The notes: generated by a model not told the origin, from the letters alone. Positions 42,762-51,953 are shown, counted from the first letter of the stretch. The stretch is 64,000 bases of DNA from CBDAPE01 sp965198325 (GCA_965198325.1 CBDAPE010000015.1:310001-374000), one strand, 5' to 3'. Program-made: numbers and translations.

Positions 42762-43396
42762 CTAGAACCGGTAGCTGACGGCGACTTCGAAGTTGTGGGT
42801 CTGGTACTCGTCGCCGATCATGCCCATGTCGACGTCGGACGTCGCAACAAAGCGGTATCCGCCGCGCACGGCGAGATCCTCGGAGAACGCGAGCGCGATG
42901 CCGGCGAGCCCCTTGAAGGCGAACAGGGTGTCGCCGTCGGACGTGCCAGTGCCGTGGAAATCGATATCGACGTCCGTCAGGCCGAGCCCGCCGCCGAGAT
43001 AGGGCAGGACCTTCGAACTCTCGTGTCGAAGTCGTAGAGCATGTTCAACATGCCGCCCAGGGCGCGCAGATCGCCGGTCGTGTTGTCGGGCAATGTGGTC
43101 ACTCCCAGATCGACCGATCCATCGTCGACGCCGCTCAGGCGGAAGCTGACCTCGAACTCAGTCCGCAGGCCGCTATCGTAGAGATAGCCGAGCGAGCCGG
43201 TGAAATCGATCGAGTTGTCGGCCGCGCGCGTGTCGCTCACGGGGAGCATCGTATCGGCAAAACTGGGTCTTTCGATCGCGACATATCCGGCGCCGAGGTT
43301 GCCATAGTAGCCGGCATCACTATCCTCGGCCCCGGCAACGGACGATATCGCCGTCGCGATTACCCCGGTCAGACAAAGAAGCATGAGCTTCTTCAA
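42762..43396 (-). pseudogene. Outer-membrane beta-barrel protein gene with one frameshift
   Basis: The first part starts at TTG 43396 (GGGAGGGGAAAG upstream), with a signal peptide ending near SSVAGA, and runs to YDFDTRV. The sequence then continues in another frame as KVLPYLGGGLGLTDVDIDF and later EVAVSYRF, ending with the usual terminal Phe and TAG at 42762. A single missing base near 43018-43025 (CACGAG where CACCGAG would keep frame) explains the break. The restored protein of about 210 residues resembles the intact barrel at 45492. It may be a fresh pseudogene or a sequence error. Confidence 0.78.
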
Positions 43397-43633
43397 CGGC
43401 CTTTCCCCTCCCGGATCCGGTCAGGCCCAACCGGATCGCTCGGTCAATGATAGGCGCGTGGCCGATCAGGTCAACCGTCTCCGATCGCCAGCCCTGCGAG
43501 TTCTCCGGGTTGATGAAGCTTTGATTATGGTTAACAACGGGTTAACCACGCCGAGGACGCACCGGCGACCGCGCACTCCATGGCACGGCCCGGAGGGCGG
43601 CCCGCGGGTTTTCGGGCGCGGATCGTGCCGTGG

Positions 43634-44077
43634 CTATTTCACCGTGACGACGGTGCAGTCGGCATGATGATTGAGTTTGGACGACACGCTGCCGAGCAGA
43701 ACGCCCTCGATCGGACCCAGGCCGCGACGCCCGGTGAACACCATATCGATGTCGTGGTCCGTGATGTAGTCGAGGATGGTTTCGACGGGATTACCGGCCA
43801 GCGCGTGACCCTGCACGTCGACGACGCCCTGCTCCGTGAGCGCCCGCTCGACCGGGCCGACAATCCTCTCGTGTGCCACATCGAGCTCCAGGTTGCCCGA
43901 ACTATCCATATGCTCCACCGAGGGGAAGTCTTTGATCTCGTCGGGGACTTCATGACGGGGCAAGACGTAGAGAATATGGATCGCCGCGCCCAGTGATTCC
44001 GCGATCTCGCCCGCGAGATCGGCGGCGCGCCGGGCATGATCCGATCCGTCCATGGCGATGACGATATTTCTGACCAT
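43634..44077 (-). CDS. Universal stress protein UspA family
   Basis: 147 residues from the ATG at 44077. It starts NIVIAMDGSDHARRAADLA and ends GRRGLGPIEGVLLGSVSSKL then HHADCTVVTVK. The G-x2-G-x9-GS ATP-binding motif is complete, so it is probably the nucleotide-binding type. Such proteins act in the cytosol under stress or growth arrest. About 190 bp upstream is an FNR/FixK-type box (44266-44279), which suggests induction at low oxygen. Confidence 0.92.
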   Translation of the reverse strand: MVRNIVIAMDGSDHARRAADLAGEIAESLGAAIHILYVLPRHEVPDEIKDFPSVEHMDSSGNLELDVAHERIVGPVERALTEQGVVDVQGHALAGNPVETILDYITDHDIDMVFTGRRGLGPIEGVLLGSVSSKLNHHADCTVVTVK

Positions 44078-44265
44078 GTCGCCTTTTCGTCCTTTCGTTA
44101 CGGCTCGTTCGTTCGACCGTCCGCCTCGAACTTGCCTCCAACCGGGTTCCGGTTGGTGCGCAGGACGCCGGTCTACTTCACGAACCCAACCGCGGAACCC
44201 GACCGGCCAACGCACGCTCATGCTTTAGGCCGGTACCAGCCTGACTGGACCACCCCCAACATGCA

Positions 44266-44279
44266 TTGACCTGGATCAA
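44266..44279 (-). promoter_or_regulatory. FNR/FixK-type operator candidate upstream of the UspA gene
   Basis: TTGACCTGGATCAA matches the FNR/FixK palindrome with one deviation in the left half and has the same CTGG spacer as the box at 6637. It lies in the gap between the UspA start and the dnaJ-like stop, 189 bp upstream of the UspA start codon. Confidence 0.55.
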
Positions 44280-44304
44280 CGGCCGCGGGGGCTGCGTGGT
44301 TCCG

Positions 44305-45378
44305 TCAGTCGGCCCCGGAGATATCGACGTCGTCGATCAAGTTGAGGAGATCGCGAAGCAGCTCCGCTTTTTCGCCTTCGAGTCCCCCGGGAAGCTTGAC
44401 GGAGAGGCGAACCAACTGGTCGCCCCGTCCCTCGCCCTCGCGACGGGGCAGGCCGAATCCCCTCAGCCGGTAGAGTCCGTGACTCTGGGCACCCGGTCGA
44501 ATTCGCACCTTGCGGGGCCCGTCGATCGTTTGCACCGCGACAGTGCCGCCGAAGATCGCCTGCTGGAGACTGATGTTGGCCTCGCTGTATAGATCATCGT
44601 CGCGCGGCTCGAAATAGGTGTGGGAGGCGAGCTTCAGAACGATATAAAGATCTCCGGCAACACCACCATGGTCACCATCGTGACCCCTGCCCCGCAGTAA
44701 AATGGGAATCTCATCGGGCGCCCCCGGCGGGAAGTCGATGTCGACACGGCGGTTTCCCCCGACCCGGCCGCCGCCGTGGCAGGCGAGGCACGGGTTATCG
44801 AAGACGACGCCGCGTCCCCGGCAGGCCGGGCAATCGGTTCGCTCGCGGAACAGCTCTCCACCGTCCGGGCGTTCGCTGTAGACAGTGCCCGAGCCGCTGC
44901 ATGGCCCGCAGGCAGTGACCCGACCATCGAGCGAGCCCCGGCCCGAACAGGCTTCGCAGCGGCGCAGGGCACGAACCGTCACGGAGCGCGTGCCGCCCGT
45001 CAGGGCGTCTTCCAGTGGAATCGCCAGCTCGATCACGACGTCACCGCCCGGCTCGGGCTCTGGCCACCAGCCGCTGGTTTCCTCCGCGCCCATGCCGAAC
45101 AGCTCGGCCAGCCCCGTTTCGCCGAAAATCTCCGTGAAGCTGAAGGATCCGCCGCGGAAATCCGCGCCGTCGAAAACACCCGCGCCAGCCCGGCGCCGGG
45201 CTGGTTCGCTCAAGCGCTGGTAGGCTTCGTTGATCTCGCGGAAGCGTTCGGCAGCCTCGGGCGTATCGCCGCTGACGTCCGGATGGTATTGGCGCGCGAG
45301 CCGCCGATAGGCCGCCTTGATTTCATTCTCGCTCGCGTTCCGCCGAACGCCAAGGACATCGTAGGATTCGCGCTTCAT
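44305..45378 (-). CDS. DnaJ-type co-chaperone (type I), probable paralogue
   Basis: 357 residues. The J domain (1-65) has HPD at 32-34. A short Gly/Phe/Ser region follows, then four zinc-finger CxxCxGxG repeats: CEACSGRG, CGPCSGSG, CPACRGRG and CLACHGGG. The C-terminal peptide-binding domains contain HTYFEPRDDDLYSEANISLQ and QAIFGGTVAVQTIDG. All type I parts are present, but the sequence is divergent and no dnaK or grpE lies near, so this is probably a second DnaJ that assists DnaK on special substrates. Confidence 0.88.
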   Translation of the reverse strand: MKRESYDVLGVRRNASENEIKAAYRRLARQYHPDVSGDTPEAAERFREINEAYQRLSEPARRRAGAGVFDGADFRGGSFSFTEIFGETGLAELFGMGAEETSGWWPEPEPGGDVVIELAIPLEDALTGGTRSVTVRALRRCEACSGRGSLDGRVTACGPCSGSGTVYSERPDGGELFRERTDCPACRGRGVVFDNPCLACHGGGRVGGNRRVDIDFPPGAPDEIPILLRGRGHDGDHGGVAGDLYIVLKLASHTYFEPRDDDLYSEANISLQQAIFGGTVAVQTIDGPRKVRIRPGAQSHGLYRLRGFGLPRREGEGRGDQLVRLSVKLPGGLEGEKAELLRDLLNLIDDVDISGAD

Positions 45379-45491
45379 TGCTTCATACGGGGTTTGGGCG
45401 ACCGCTCACCAGACACCATCAGGGCCGCCAACGCTACCATCCAACTGTCTGAAAACAAAGCATTCGCGGCCGTTTCGCCCAAGCCTGCCGA

Positions 45492-46133
45492 TCAGAATGC
45501 GACGAAGCCGATTTGCAGACCGATCCCGAGAATATGGTTCTGAACCTCGAATTCGGCGCCGGCAATCTCGGGGTCGCTCGTCGCGAAGTAGCGGTAGCCG
45601 CCTCGCGCCCAGACGTTGTCGGAAATCCGGTAGGACGCCCCGATCAGGGCCTGATAGGCGAGCACCGTATCGGTATCGTCGACGTCTAAGGTCGTGCTAT
45701 CGAGCTCGACGCTCGCGCCCCCGATCCCCGCTCCGACATAGGGCGACCAGGCCGAGCGCATATCGATGTCGTAATACAGGTTGATCAGGCCATAGGCGGT
45801 CGATACGTCGCCATTGAGGGCCGCGTTGGCCGCGACCGCGGTGCCGAAGAAGGTGCCGGCGGCCGAGACGCTGTCGAGATCGTTACGCCGGAAGCCCACC
45901 TCGAACTCGCTGCGAAAGCCGCCGCCATAGCGGTAGCCGATGGCGACAGCTGCGCCCAAGCCGTCCTCCGCCGACAACTCGGCGCCACTCGAAAGCTCGG
46001 AATCACCGAACACGGCGTAGCTCGGTCCGATATCAAAGTAATAGCCCTGCCCTTTATCGCGCGCCGAAACCGGCGGCGCCGAGGCAGCGATGGCAAACGC
46101 AACCACGCCAAACAGGAGATAAACCCTTCGCAT
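45492..46133 (-). CDS. Outer-membrane beta-barrel protein, OmpA/Opa-like fold
   Basis: 213 residues with a signal peptide (about 1-24, cleavage after PPVSA). Eight-strand character is visible: YYFDIGPSYAVFG, GAAVAIGYRYGGGFRSEFEV, GLINLYYDIDM, YVGAGIGGASVEL, ALIGASYRISDNVWARGGYR and a final LGIGLQIGFVAF ending in Phe. It belongs to the same family as the frameshifted gene at 42762. It is probably a structural or small-molecule-interacting barrel; no function is known. Confidence 0.8.
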   Translation of the reverse strand: MRRVYLLFGVVAFAIAASAPPVSARDKGQGYYFDIGPSYAVFGDSELSSGAELSAEDGLGAAVAIGYRYGGGFRSEFEVGFRRNDLDSVSAAGTFFGTAVAANAALNGDVSTAYGLINLYYDIDMRSAWSPYVGAGIGGASVELDSTTLDVDDTDTVLAYQALIGASYRISDNVWARGGYRYFATSDPEIAGAEFEVQNHILGIGLQIGFVAF

Positions 46134-46201
46134 GGCTCCCTATTTAACGCGAAATGGACAGCCGTGCATCGGATCATTTCGATCAGCTCATCCCGTTCTT
46201 C

Positions 46202-47524
46202 CTAGGTTACCGTGCTGATAATCCGTTGATGCTCCATGCGCTTGATCCTGCCGAATAGCTCGAAGAAATCCCCGCCCATGCCCTGCGGAATCCAGGCGGA
46301 ATTATCGAAATTATCAAGCAACTTGGACCAGTCGGTCGTGATTTTGGGGACACTCTCATCCAAATCGAGATGGCCCTTGGCCGGGGGGCCGGGGTCGAGC
46401 TCGTTCTTGATGCCGTCGAGGCCGCCGGCAATCAGCGCAGCGAGCCCGAGATGCAGGCAAATGTCGCCGCCCGGAACGCGCAGCTCGATCCGCGTCCCTT
46501 TCGGGGTGACGTTGATCGCGCGCACCGCCGCGACGCGGTTGTCCATGCCCCAGGCGATGGAGATGGGCGCGAAGCTTTCCGGCGCGATGCGCTTGCACGA
46601 GTTGGGATAGGGCAGATAGATCGTGGCAAGCTCTTCGAGATGGGCGAGGACGCCGCCGATGAAATAGCGACAGACCCGGCTGATCTTGAGCGGATCGTTA
46701 TCGTCGGCGAAGGCGTTGCTGCCGTCTTTGTTCGCGAGAGAGAAATGCAAGTGGCAGGAACTGCCCGCCTCTTCGGTGTAGGGCTTGGCCATGAAGGTCA
46801 CCTGCCGGTCCATGGCGACGGCGGTCTCCTTCAGGGTCGCGCGGAAGAGGTGCCCGGCATCGGCGATGGCCATCGCCTCGCCATATTCCGCGGTGATCTC
46901 GAACTGACCGGGGCCGTATTCGTAGTTGCACGCCTCGTAGTCGACATGGGCCGAGGCGGCGTCGATCAACGCCTGTTCTTCCTCACGGAAACCCCAGCGC
47001 TTGAGCATCGAGTAGGCGTTCGCCCCGGTGTCGCACAGCTGATGATCCGCATCGAGAAAATAGAACTCGAACTCGGGCGCCGCGTAGGCCGTGAAACCAA
47101 GCTCGTTGAGCTGGGCCAGGCCGCTTTTTAACAGGTTGCGCGGATCTTCGACGACGGGGCTGCCGTCGGCCCAGTGCAGGTTGGTCAGGCATTGGGCGGT
47201 GTTGGGCTCGTGACGGAGCAGGCGCATCGAGCCGAGATCGGGCACGGCGTAGAAATCGCCGAACCCGATCTCCTCGCCGAACCGGGTGTTGCGCAGCCAG
47301 CGAGCCTGGAGATCGATGGCGAACAGCAGGGCGGCGAAGAGCACGCCCTTGTGGCGCAGATCGTCGAAGGTGTCGAGCGCGAGGCGTTTTCCTCGGGGGA
47401 TGCCGTGCAGGTCCATCCATTCGACGCGCACCTTCTCGACCCCGTTGGCGCGAAGCCAATCCATGACTTCGCCGTCGCCGCCCTGGAACCGCCGAATGTT
47501 GCCGTGATCCCCCGTTGCCACCAT
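46202..47524 (-). CDS. Glutamine synthetase-like ligase (gamma-glutamylamide/polyamine synthetase type)
   Basis: 440 residues from the ATG at 47524 (GGGGAGACC eight bases upstream). The fold is type I glutamine synthetase: EFEFYFLDADH and GPGQFEITAEYGEAMAIAD (metal glutamates), MAKPYTEEAGSSCHLHFSL (ATP and metal), LPYPNSCKRIAPESFAPISI and ELRVPGGD. The Tyr adenylation site and central loop of housekeeping GlnA are not evident. Relatives join glutamate to methylamine, ethanolamine or putrescine. It lies 111 bp after two PhyH-type genes on the same strand. The real amine is unknown; a methylated amine would fit the neighbourhood. Confidence 0.82.
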   Translation of the reverse strand: MVATGDHGNIRRFQGGDGEVMDWLRANGVEKVRVEWMDLHGIPRGKRLALDTFDDLRHKGVLFAALLFAIDLQARWLRNTRFGEEIGFGDFYAVPDLGSMRLLRHEPNTAQCLTNLHWADGSPVVEDPRNLLKSGLAQLNELGFTAYAAPEFEFYFLDADHQLCDTGANAYSMLKRWGFREEEQALIDAASAHVDYEACNYEYGPGQFEITAEYGEAMAIADAGHLFRATLKETAVAMDRQVTFMAKPYTEEAGSSCHLHFSLANKDGSNAFADDNDPLKISRVCRYFIGGVLAHLEELATIYLPYPNSCKRIAPESFAPISIAWGMDNRVAAVRAINVTPKGTRIELRVPGGDICLHLGLAALIAGGLDGIKNELDPGPPAKGHLDLDESVPKITTDWSKLLDNFDNSAWIPQGMGGDFFELFGRIKRMEHQRIISTVT

Positions 47525-47635
47525 TGATGGTCTCCCCATTCCTGAGTCGAACGCCGAACGTGCCCCATCCGCAGGGTGCCCGACCATTCAAGGCAGATTA
47601 TATCAGCCATGGGGGAGCGTCACCCGGTGCGTCGA

Positions 47636-48459
47636 TCAGGCCGGGCGCTCCCAGACCCGCGGAAACTGCAGATCGAGATCGAACGAATCTCCGGTCTTGA
47701 GATCGGTCGGGTATTTCGGAAACTCGGCGGGCGGGTCGCGCAGGACGAACCAGGAATTCTCGGACAGCCAGCGATGGGTCAGCGAGCGGCGCGTCTGGTT
47801 CGTCGTCGGATTGGCGCGTCCCTGATGGAGCGTCAAGCCATGAAAAAACAAGACATCGCCAGGCTCCATTTCCCAAAAGACGATGTCGTAATTGTCCCGG
47901 TTGGCCTCGATCTCGGGAACGCGTTCGAAGACGTCGCCGGGATAGCGCGAGCCGTCGGCCAGGCTGTCGATCGGCGCAAACCAACGGTTCCATTTATGGG
48001 AGCCGCGGATGAACTCGACGCAGAATTCCTCGCCCATACAGAACAACGGAATCCAGTTCGAACTCATCTGCCCATCGACCGCCATGTAGGGCAGATCCTG
48101 GTGCCAATTGGTCAGCGCGAGCGTGCCGGCCTCCTTGACAAAGACGTGGTCGTCAAAAAGGTTTACCCGGCTTGCCCCGATGAGCCTGCCCGCGAGCTCG
48201 GCGCAGGGCCCCTCGAACGCGAAACGTTTGAGCTCCGGCACGTGACGCCACATATAGAAATCGTTGAAGAAATAACCGGGGCGCCTTCCTTCGTGTAGAT
48301 CTCCGCATAGGGGCCGGGATCCGCCATATCCTGTTCGACGCCGGTTCGGATCATTTCAATCCACGCAGGCTCGATGGCGCCCCGCAGGCAGACGACACCG
48401 TCTTCTTCGTAGGCCCGGATATGCTCGTCGGTGATCTCGAAGCTGGCCGCCTTCGTCAT
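47636..48459 (-). pseudogene. PhyH-type Fe(II)/2-oxoglutarate dioxygenase with frameshift
   Basis: The start at 48459 reads MTKAASFEITDEHIRAYEED and follows the intact paralogue at 48515 until AEIYTKEGAP. The frame then changes and resumes as GYFFNDFYMWRHVPELKRF. A missing base in the CCCC run near 48280 restores the alignment. The rest carries the iron motif NWHQD, the distal His in LTLHQGRANP and the 2-oxoglutarate Arg in RRSLTHRW. Without the frameshift it would be 274 residues. It is either a young pseudogene or an error; the tandem copy could compensate. Confidence 0.8.
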
Positions 48460-48514
48460 TCGGCGTCGCTCTTCTCTCCCGGTCAGCCCGCCGCTACGCC
48501 GCCCGGTACGTCGA

Positions 48515-49339
48515 TCAGGCCGCCTGCTCCCAGACCCGCGGGAACTGGGGATCGAGGTCGATCGGATCGCCGGTCTTGAGCCCGGTCGGATATTTCGGGA
48601 ATTCGGCGGGCGGGTCGCGCAGAACGAACCGGGCGTCGTCGGCCAGCCACCGGTGGGTCAGCGAGCGGCGGGTCTCGTTCGAGGTCGGGTTGGCGCGGCC
48701 CTGGTGGACCATCAGGCCTTGGAAGAAAAGGATGTCGCCGGGCTCCATTTCCCAAAAGACGATGTCGTAGTCGGCGCGATTGGCCTCGATCTCCGGGACC
48801 CGCTCGAAGACCCTGCTGGGATGGCGGGAGCCATCGAGCAGGCTGTCGACTGGCGCGAACCAGCGCTCCCATTTATGGGAGCCGCGAACGAACTCGACGC
48901 AGAGCTCTTCGGGAGCCGAAAACAGTGGAATCCAGTTCGAGCACATCCGTCCATCGACGGCCATGTAAGGCTGATCCTGATGCCAGTGAGTGGGTGTCTG
49001 CGTGCCCGCCTCCTTGACGAAGATGTGGTCGAAAAAAAAGTTGACCCGGTTCGTCTGCATGAGCTTGCCAGCGATTTCGGCGCAGGGTCCCTCAAAGACG
49101 AATTGTTTAAGTTCGGGCACGTGGCGCCACATGTCGAAATCATTGAAGAAATAACCGAGATCGCTGGCGTCTGTATAAATCTCCACATTGGGGCCCGGTT
49201 CCGCCATGTCCTTCTCGACGCCGGTCTTGATCGTCTCGATCCATTTGGGCGAGATGGCACTTCGCAGGCAGACCACGCCGTCTTCCTGAAAGGCCCTGAC
49301 CTGCTCGTCGGTAATCTCGAAGCTGTCGGGTTTCATCAT
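48515..49339 (-). CDS. PhyH-type (phytanoyl-CoA/ectoine hydroxylase family) dioxygenase
   Basis: 274 residues from the ATG at 49339 (GAGGGA upstream; 49336 is also possible). It is an Fe(II)- and 2-oxoglutarate-dependent oxygenase. The HxD part of the iron triad is in HWHQDQPYM, the distal His in MVHQGRANPTSNET, and the 2-oxoglutarate-binding Arg in RRSLTHRW. It shares about two thirds of its residues with the frameshifted gene directly downstream, so the pair arose by tandem duplication. It probably hydroxylates a small acid or amine in the cytosol; with the glutamine-synthetase-like gene it may form a short pathway. Confidence 0.85.
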   Translation of the reverse strand: MMKPDSFEITDEQVRAFQEDGVVCLRSAISPKWIETIKTGVEKDMAEPGPNVEIYTDASDLGYFFNDFDMWRHVPELKQFVFEGPCAEIAGKLMQTNRVNFFFDHIFVKEAGTQTPTHWHQDQPYMAVDGRMCSNWIPLFSAPEELCVEFVRGSHKWERWFAPVDSLLDGSRHPSRVFERVPEIEANRADYDIVFWEMEPGDILFFQGLMVHQGRANPTSNETRRSLTHRWLADDARFVLRDPPAEFPKYPTGLKTGDPIDLDPQFPRVWEQAA

Positions 49340-49465
49340 TCGTTGTCCCTCGTTCCCGCCAATCAAACGATCCCGTCTCCCACCCGCCCCAGCCCGAGGG
49401 CGATCGCGCCCCGCTGGCAGCGAGGATCGATGCATTGTCTAAAAAAACAGACAGTAGATGCAAGT

Positions 49466-50185
49466 TCAAAATAAACCGCGCTGCGGGTCGCCAGGGCCGT
49501 CGGTGAGCGGCTCGATACAGGCGGGATCGTCGTGGGCCGGGGAATTGACGTGGGTCGAGACCGGCCAGGCGTCGAGACTGTTCGCCGGGCAGGGCCGCAA
49601 CAGAGCTTCGAGGATCGGCCGGTCGCCGACTCCAGGGTCGAGCCACAGGGAATAATCGGAAGGCTCGAGAATGACTGGCATGCGGTCGTGAATGGGCGCA
49701 AGGCGCTCGTTGGCGTCGGTCGTGACGATGGTGCAAGTCTCGACCGGCGGGGCATCGACCAAACCATCGCCCATGCCCTCCCAGTGCTCCCAGAGCCCGG
49801 CAAATGCGAACGGCGCACCATCGGCCGGAGCGATGTAGAAGGGCTGCTTGGCGCCGTTCCGTTTCTGCCATTCGTAGAAGCCGTCGGCCGGTATCAGGCA
49901 TCGCCGGCGCCGGAAGGCCGCTCGAAAGGACGGCTTGTCGGCCGCGGATTCGGCGCGTGCGTTGATCATGCGGCTGCCGATCGATGGATCCTTGGCCCAA
50001 GAGGGGATCAGGCCCCAGCGGAGAAGGACCGCCTCGCGGTTCGGCCCGCCGATTTTCGCACGCACGGCCGCAATCGGTTGGCTCGGCGCGACGTTGTAGC
50101 GGGGCGGCGGATAATCGCCAGGTTCGCCGCCGAATGCGACCGCCAGGCGATCGGCCGGCGTTTTCAGGGTGAAGCGTCCACACAT
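49466..50185 (-). CDS. yedK: SRAP domain protein (YedK/HMCES), abasic-site DNA-protein crosslinker
   Basis: 239 residues. Cys2 in MCGRFTL is the residue that crosslinks to abasic sites after removal of Met. The other conserved segments are PRYNVAPSQPI (Asn), RWGLIPSWAKD, INARAES (Glu), RRCLIPADGFYEWQ and the active His in LAPIHDRMPVIL. It protects single-stranded DNA carrying abasic sites. It stands alone, divergent from a small membrane-protein ORF. Confidence 0.93.
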   Translation of the reverse strand: MCGRFTLKTPADRLAVAFGGEPGDYPPPRYNVAPSQPIAAVRAKIGGPNREAVLLRWGLIPSWAKDPSIGSRMINARAESAADKPSFRAAFRRRRCLIPADGFYEWQKRNGAKQPFYIAPADGAPFAFAGLWEHWEGMGDGLVDAPPVETCTIVTTDANERLAPIHDRMPVILEPSDYSLWLDPGVGDRPILEALLRPCPANSLDAWPVSTHVNSPAHDDPACIEPLTDGPGDPQRGLF

Positions 50186-50363
50186 GGCGGCTCAGGCTCC
50201 GGCCGGACGCGCCCGGTGCACGGGACAGACCCGGCGCCGGAACGAGGGGAGGCTTCGGTTTGGCACCGGGTGATTATATTTGCTATAAAGGCGCGGCCCG
50301 GAAGACCCCTTGCGGGCGAAAGGGCCGTCTGACAAGGCCCAATAAAACCGGAGGAACAAGATC

Positions 50364-50480
50364 GTGTGGGAACTGTGGCTACCACTGCTCGTCTGCGCAG
50401 CAACGCTCGGCGTCAGCATTCTGCTCTACTACGCCGCCAAGAAGCTGCTGTTCGAGGGGCGGGAGAAGGACTATTCCTGA
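50364..50480 (+). CDS. Small single-pass membrane protein, 38 residues
   Basis: A 38-codon frame starts at GTG 50364, nine bases after a GGAGG ribosome site. It begins VWELWLPLLVCAATLGVSIL, continues LYYAAKKLL and ends in FEGREKDYS, i.e. a hydrophobic helix with a positive, then charged, cytosolic tail. Size and form fit small inner-membrane proteins such as respiratory accessory subunits, but I do not recognise the family. The MITE copy 2 is inserted 78 bp downstream. Confidence 0.5.
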   Translation: MWELWLPLLVCAATLGVSILLYYAAKKLLFEGREKDYS

Positions 50481-50558
50481 ACGGTGACCCGGGGCTCGCT
50501 GCGAGGCACTCCAGCGGTCCTCAAGACCAAGCTATTCGATGCCGGGCGGCGATAAGAC

Positions 50559-50729
50559 GGGGCTTACATACTTAACTTGACAGGCGGCAATCCCGCGCTC
50601 GCGTCAGTCGGTACGAACGTAACACAACGGCCCATGACTGGAAAAACCACGCTTCGGCGACCGCATTGCAGCTAAAATGGGGCCACGGCAGCTGGCGAAC
50701 CTGCCCGTCAAGCTAAGTATGTAAGCCCC
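50559..50729 (-). mobile_element. 171-bp MITE-like element, copy 2, with 8-bp target duplication
   Basis: Its reverse complement reads identically to 20247-20417. The target duplication here is GATAAGAC (50551-50558 and 50730-50737), different from that of copy 1, which shows independent insertion. It sits between the small membrane-protein ORF and the alcohol dehydrogenase start and could influence that promoter. Confidence 0.92.
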
Positions 50730-50771
50730 GATAAGACCGGCCCGACGGGCGCCACAACCGGGGAGAGGGTC

Positions 50772-51953
50772 ATGAGCGATCTCGCACAGCTGCGCGGTAA
50801 TTTCGGTTTCCCGACGGTCATACGGTTCGGCATCGGGCGAATCACGGAATTGCCGGAGGTTTGCAAGAGCCTGGATATCGCCCGCCCGCTGCTGGTCACC
50901 GATCCGGGGCTCACCGCACTGCCCATGATCGGCGCGGCGATCGCCGCCAACGAGGCGGCTGGCCTGCCGACCGGCCTGTTTTCCGACATCAAGCCCAATC
51001 CGGTCGGTCAGAACGTACTCGACGGGGTCGCGGCCTACCGGGAGGGCAACCATGACGGCGTCATCGCCTGGGGTGGCGGCTCGGGGCTCGACGTCGGCAA
51101 GTCGATTGCGTACATGACGGCCCAGAGCAAGCCCTGGACGGACCTCGCAGGGTTGGGCGACGAATGGCTAGAGGCCAATGCCGAGGGGATCGCACCAATT
51201 GTCGCCGTGCCGACAACCTCGGGCACAGGCTCGGAGGTGGGACGCGCAACCGCCCTGATCGAAGAGGCCACCGAGATGAAGAAGTGCCTGTTCCATCCCG
51301 ATCTGATGCCCGCGGCGACGATCGCGGACCCGGACCTCACGGTCGGCCTGCCCCCGAAATTTACGGCGGGCACAGGGATGGACGCGCTGGCCCACTGCAT
51401 CGAGGCCTATTGCGTGCCCGATTATCATCCGCTCGCGGAAGGTGTTGCGGTCGAGGGCATCCGTCTGGTCAAGGAATGGCTGCCGGCGGCGGTCAAGGAC
51501 GGCACCGACCTGATCGCGCGCTCGCACATGATGATCGCCTCGATGGCGGGCGCGACGGCGTTTCAGAAGGGCCTGGGCGCGATCCATTCCCTGAGCCACC
51601 CGGTGGGCGGCCATTTCGACAGCCATCACGGCGAGACCAACGGCGTGGTGATGCCCTATGTGCTGGCCTACAACGGCCCGGCAATCGAGGAGAAGCTGAT
51701 CCGGCTCGCGCGCTACCTGAACCTGCGCAACCCGTCTGTTCAGGCGGTGGTCGAGTGGACGATCGAACTTCGGGCCGAAATCGGCATTCCCAACACGCTT
51801 GTGGACTATGGCGTGACCGACGGACACGTCGCCCAGCTCGCCGCCGACGCAGTTGTCGACCCGGCGGGTTTCGGCAATCCGCGGCCGCTATCGGAGGAGA
51901 TGCTGGCCGGGCTGTTCCGAAACGCCATCCGCGGCGAGATTCCCACGCCATAG
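50772..51953 (+). CDS. Iron-containing alcohol dehydrogenase (group III)
   Basis: 393 residues from ATG 50772, GGAGAGGG upstream. The NAD-binding GGGSGLDVGKSIAYM and the PTTSGTGSEVGRATA loop are typical. The metal ligands lie in GTGMDALAHCIEAY and HSLSHPVGGHFDSHHGETNG. The best-matching subgroup oxidises or reduces small aldehydes or hydroxy acids such as 4-hydroxybutyrate or lactaldehyde; the actual substrate is not clear. The MITE copy 2 lies 42 bp upstream of its start, so its promoter is either inside or beyond the element. Confidence 0.88.
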   Translation: MSDLAQLRGNFGFPTVIRFGIGRITELPEVCKSLDIARPLLVTDPGLTALPMIGAAIAANEAAGLPTGLFSDIKPNPVGQNVLDGVAAYREGNHDGVIAWGGGSGLDVGKSIAYMTAQSKPWTDLAGLGDEWLEANAEGIAPIVAVPTTSGTGSEVGRATALIEEATEMKKCLFHPDLMPAATIADPDLTVGLPPKFTAGTGMDALAHCIEAYCVPDYHPLAEGVAVEGIRLVKEWLPAAVKDGTDLIARSHMMIASMAGATAFQKGLGAIHSLSHPVGGHFDSHHGETNGVVMPYVLAYNGPAIEEKLIRLARYLNLRNPSVQAVVEWTIELRAEIGIPNTLVDYGVTDGHVAQLAADAVVDPAGFGNPRPLSEEMLAGLFRNAIRGEIPTP

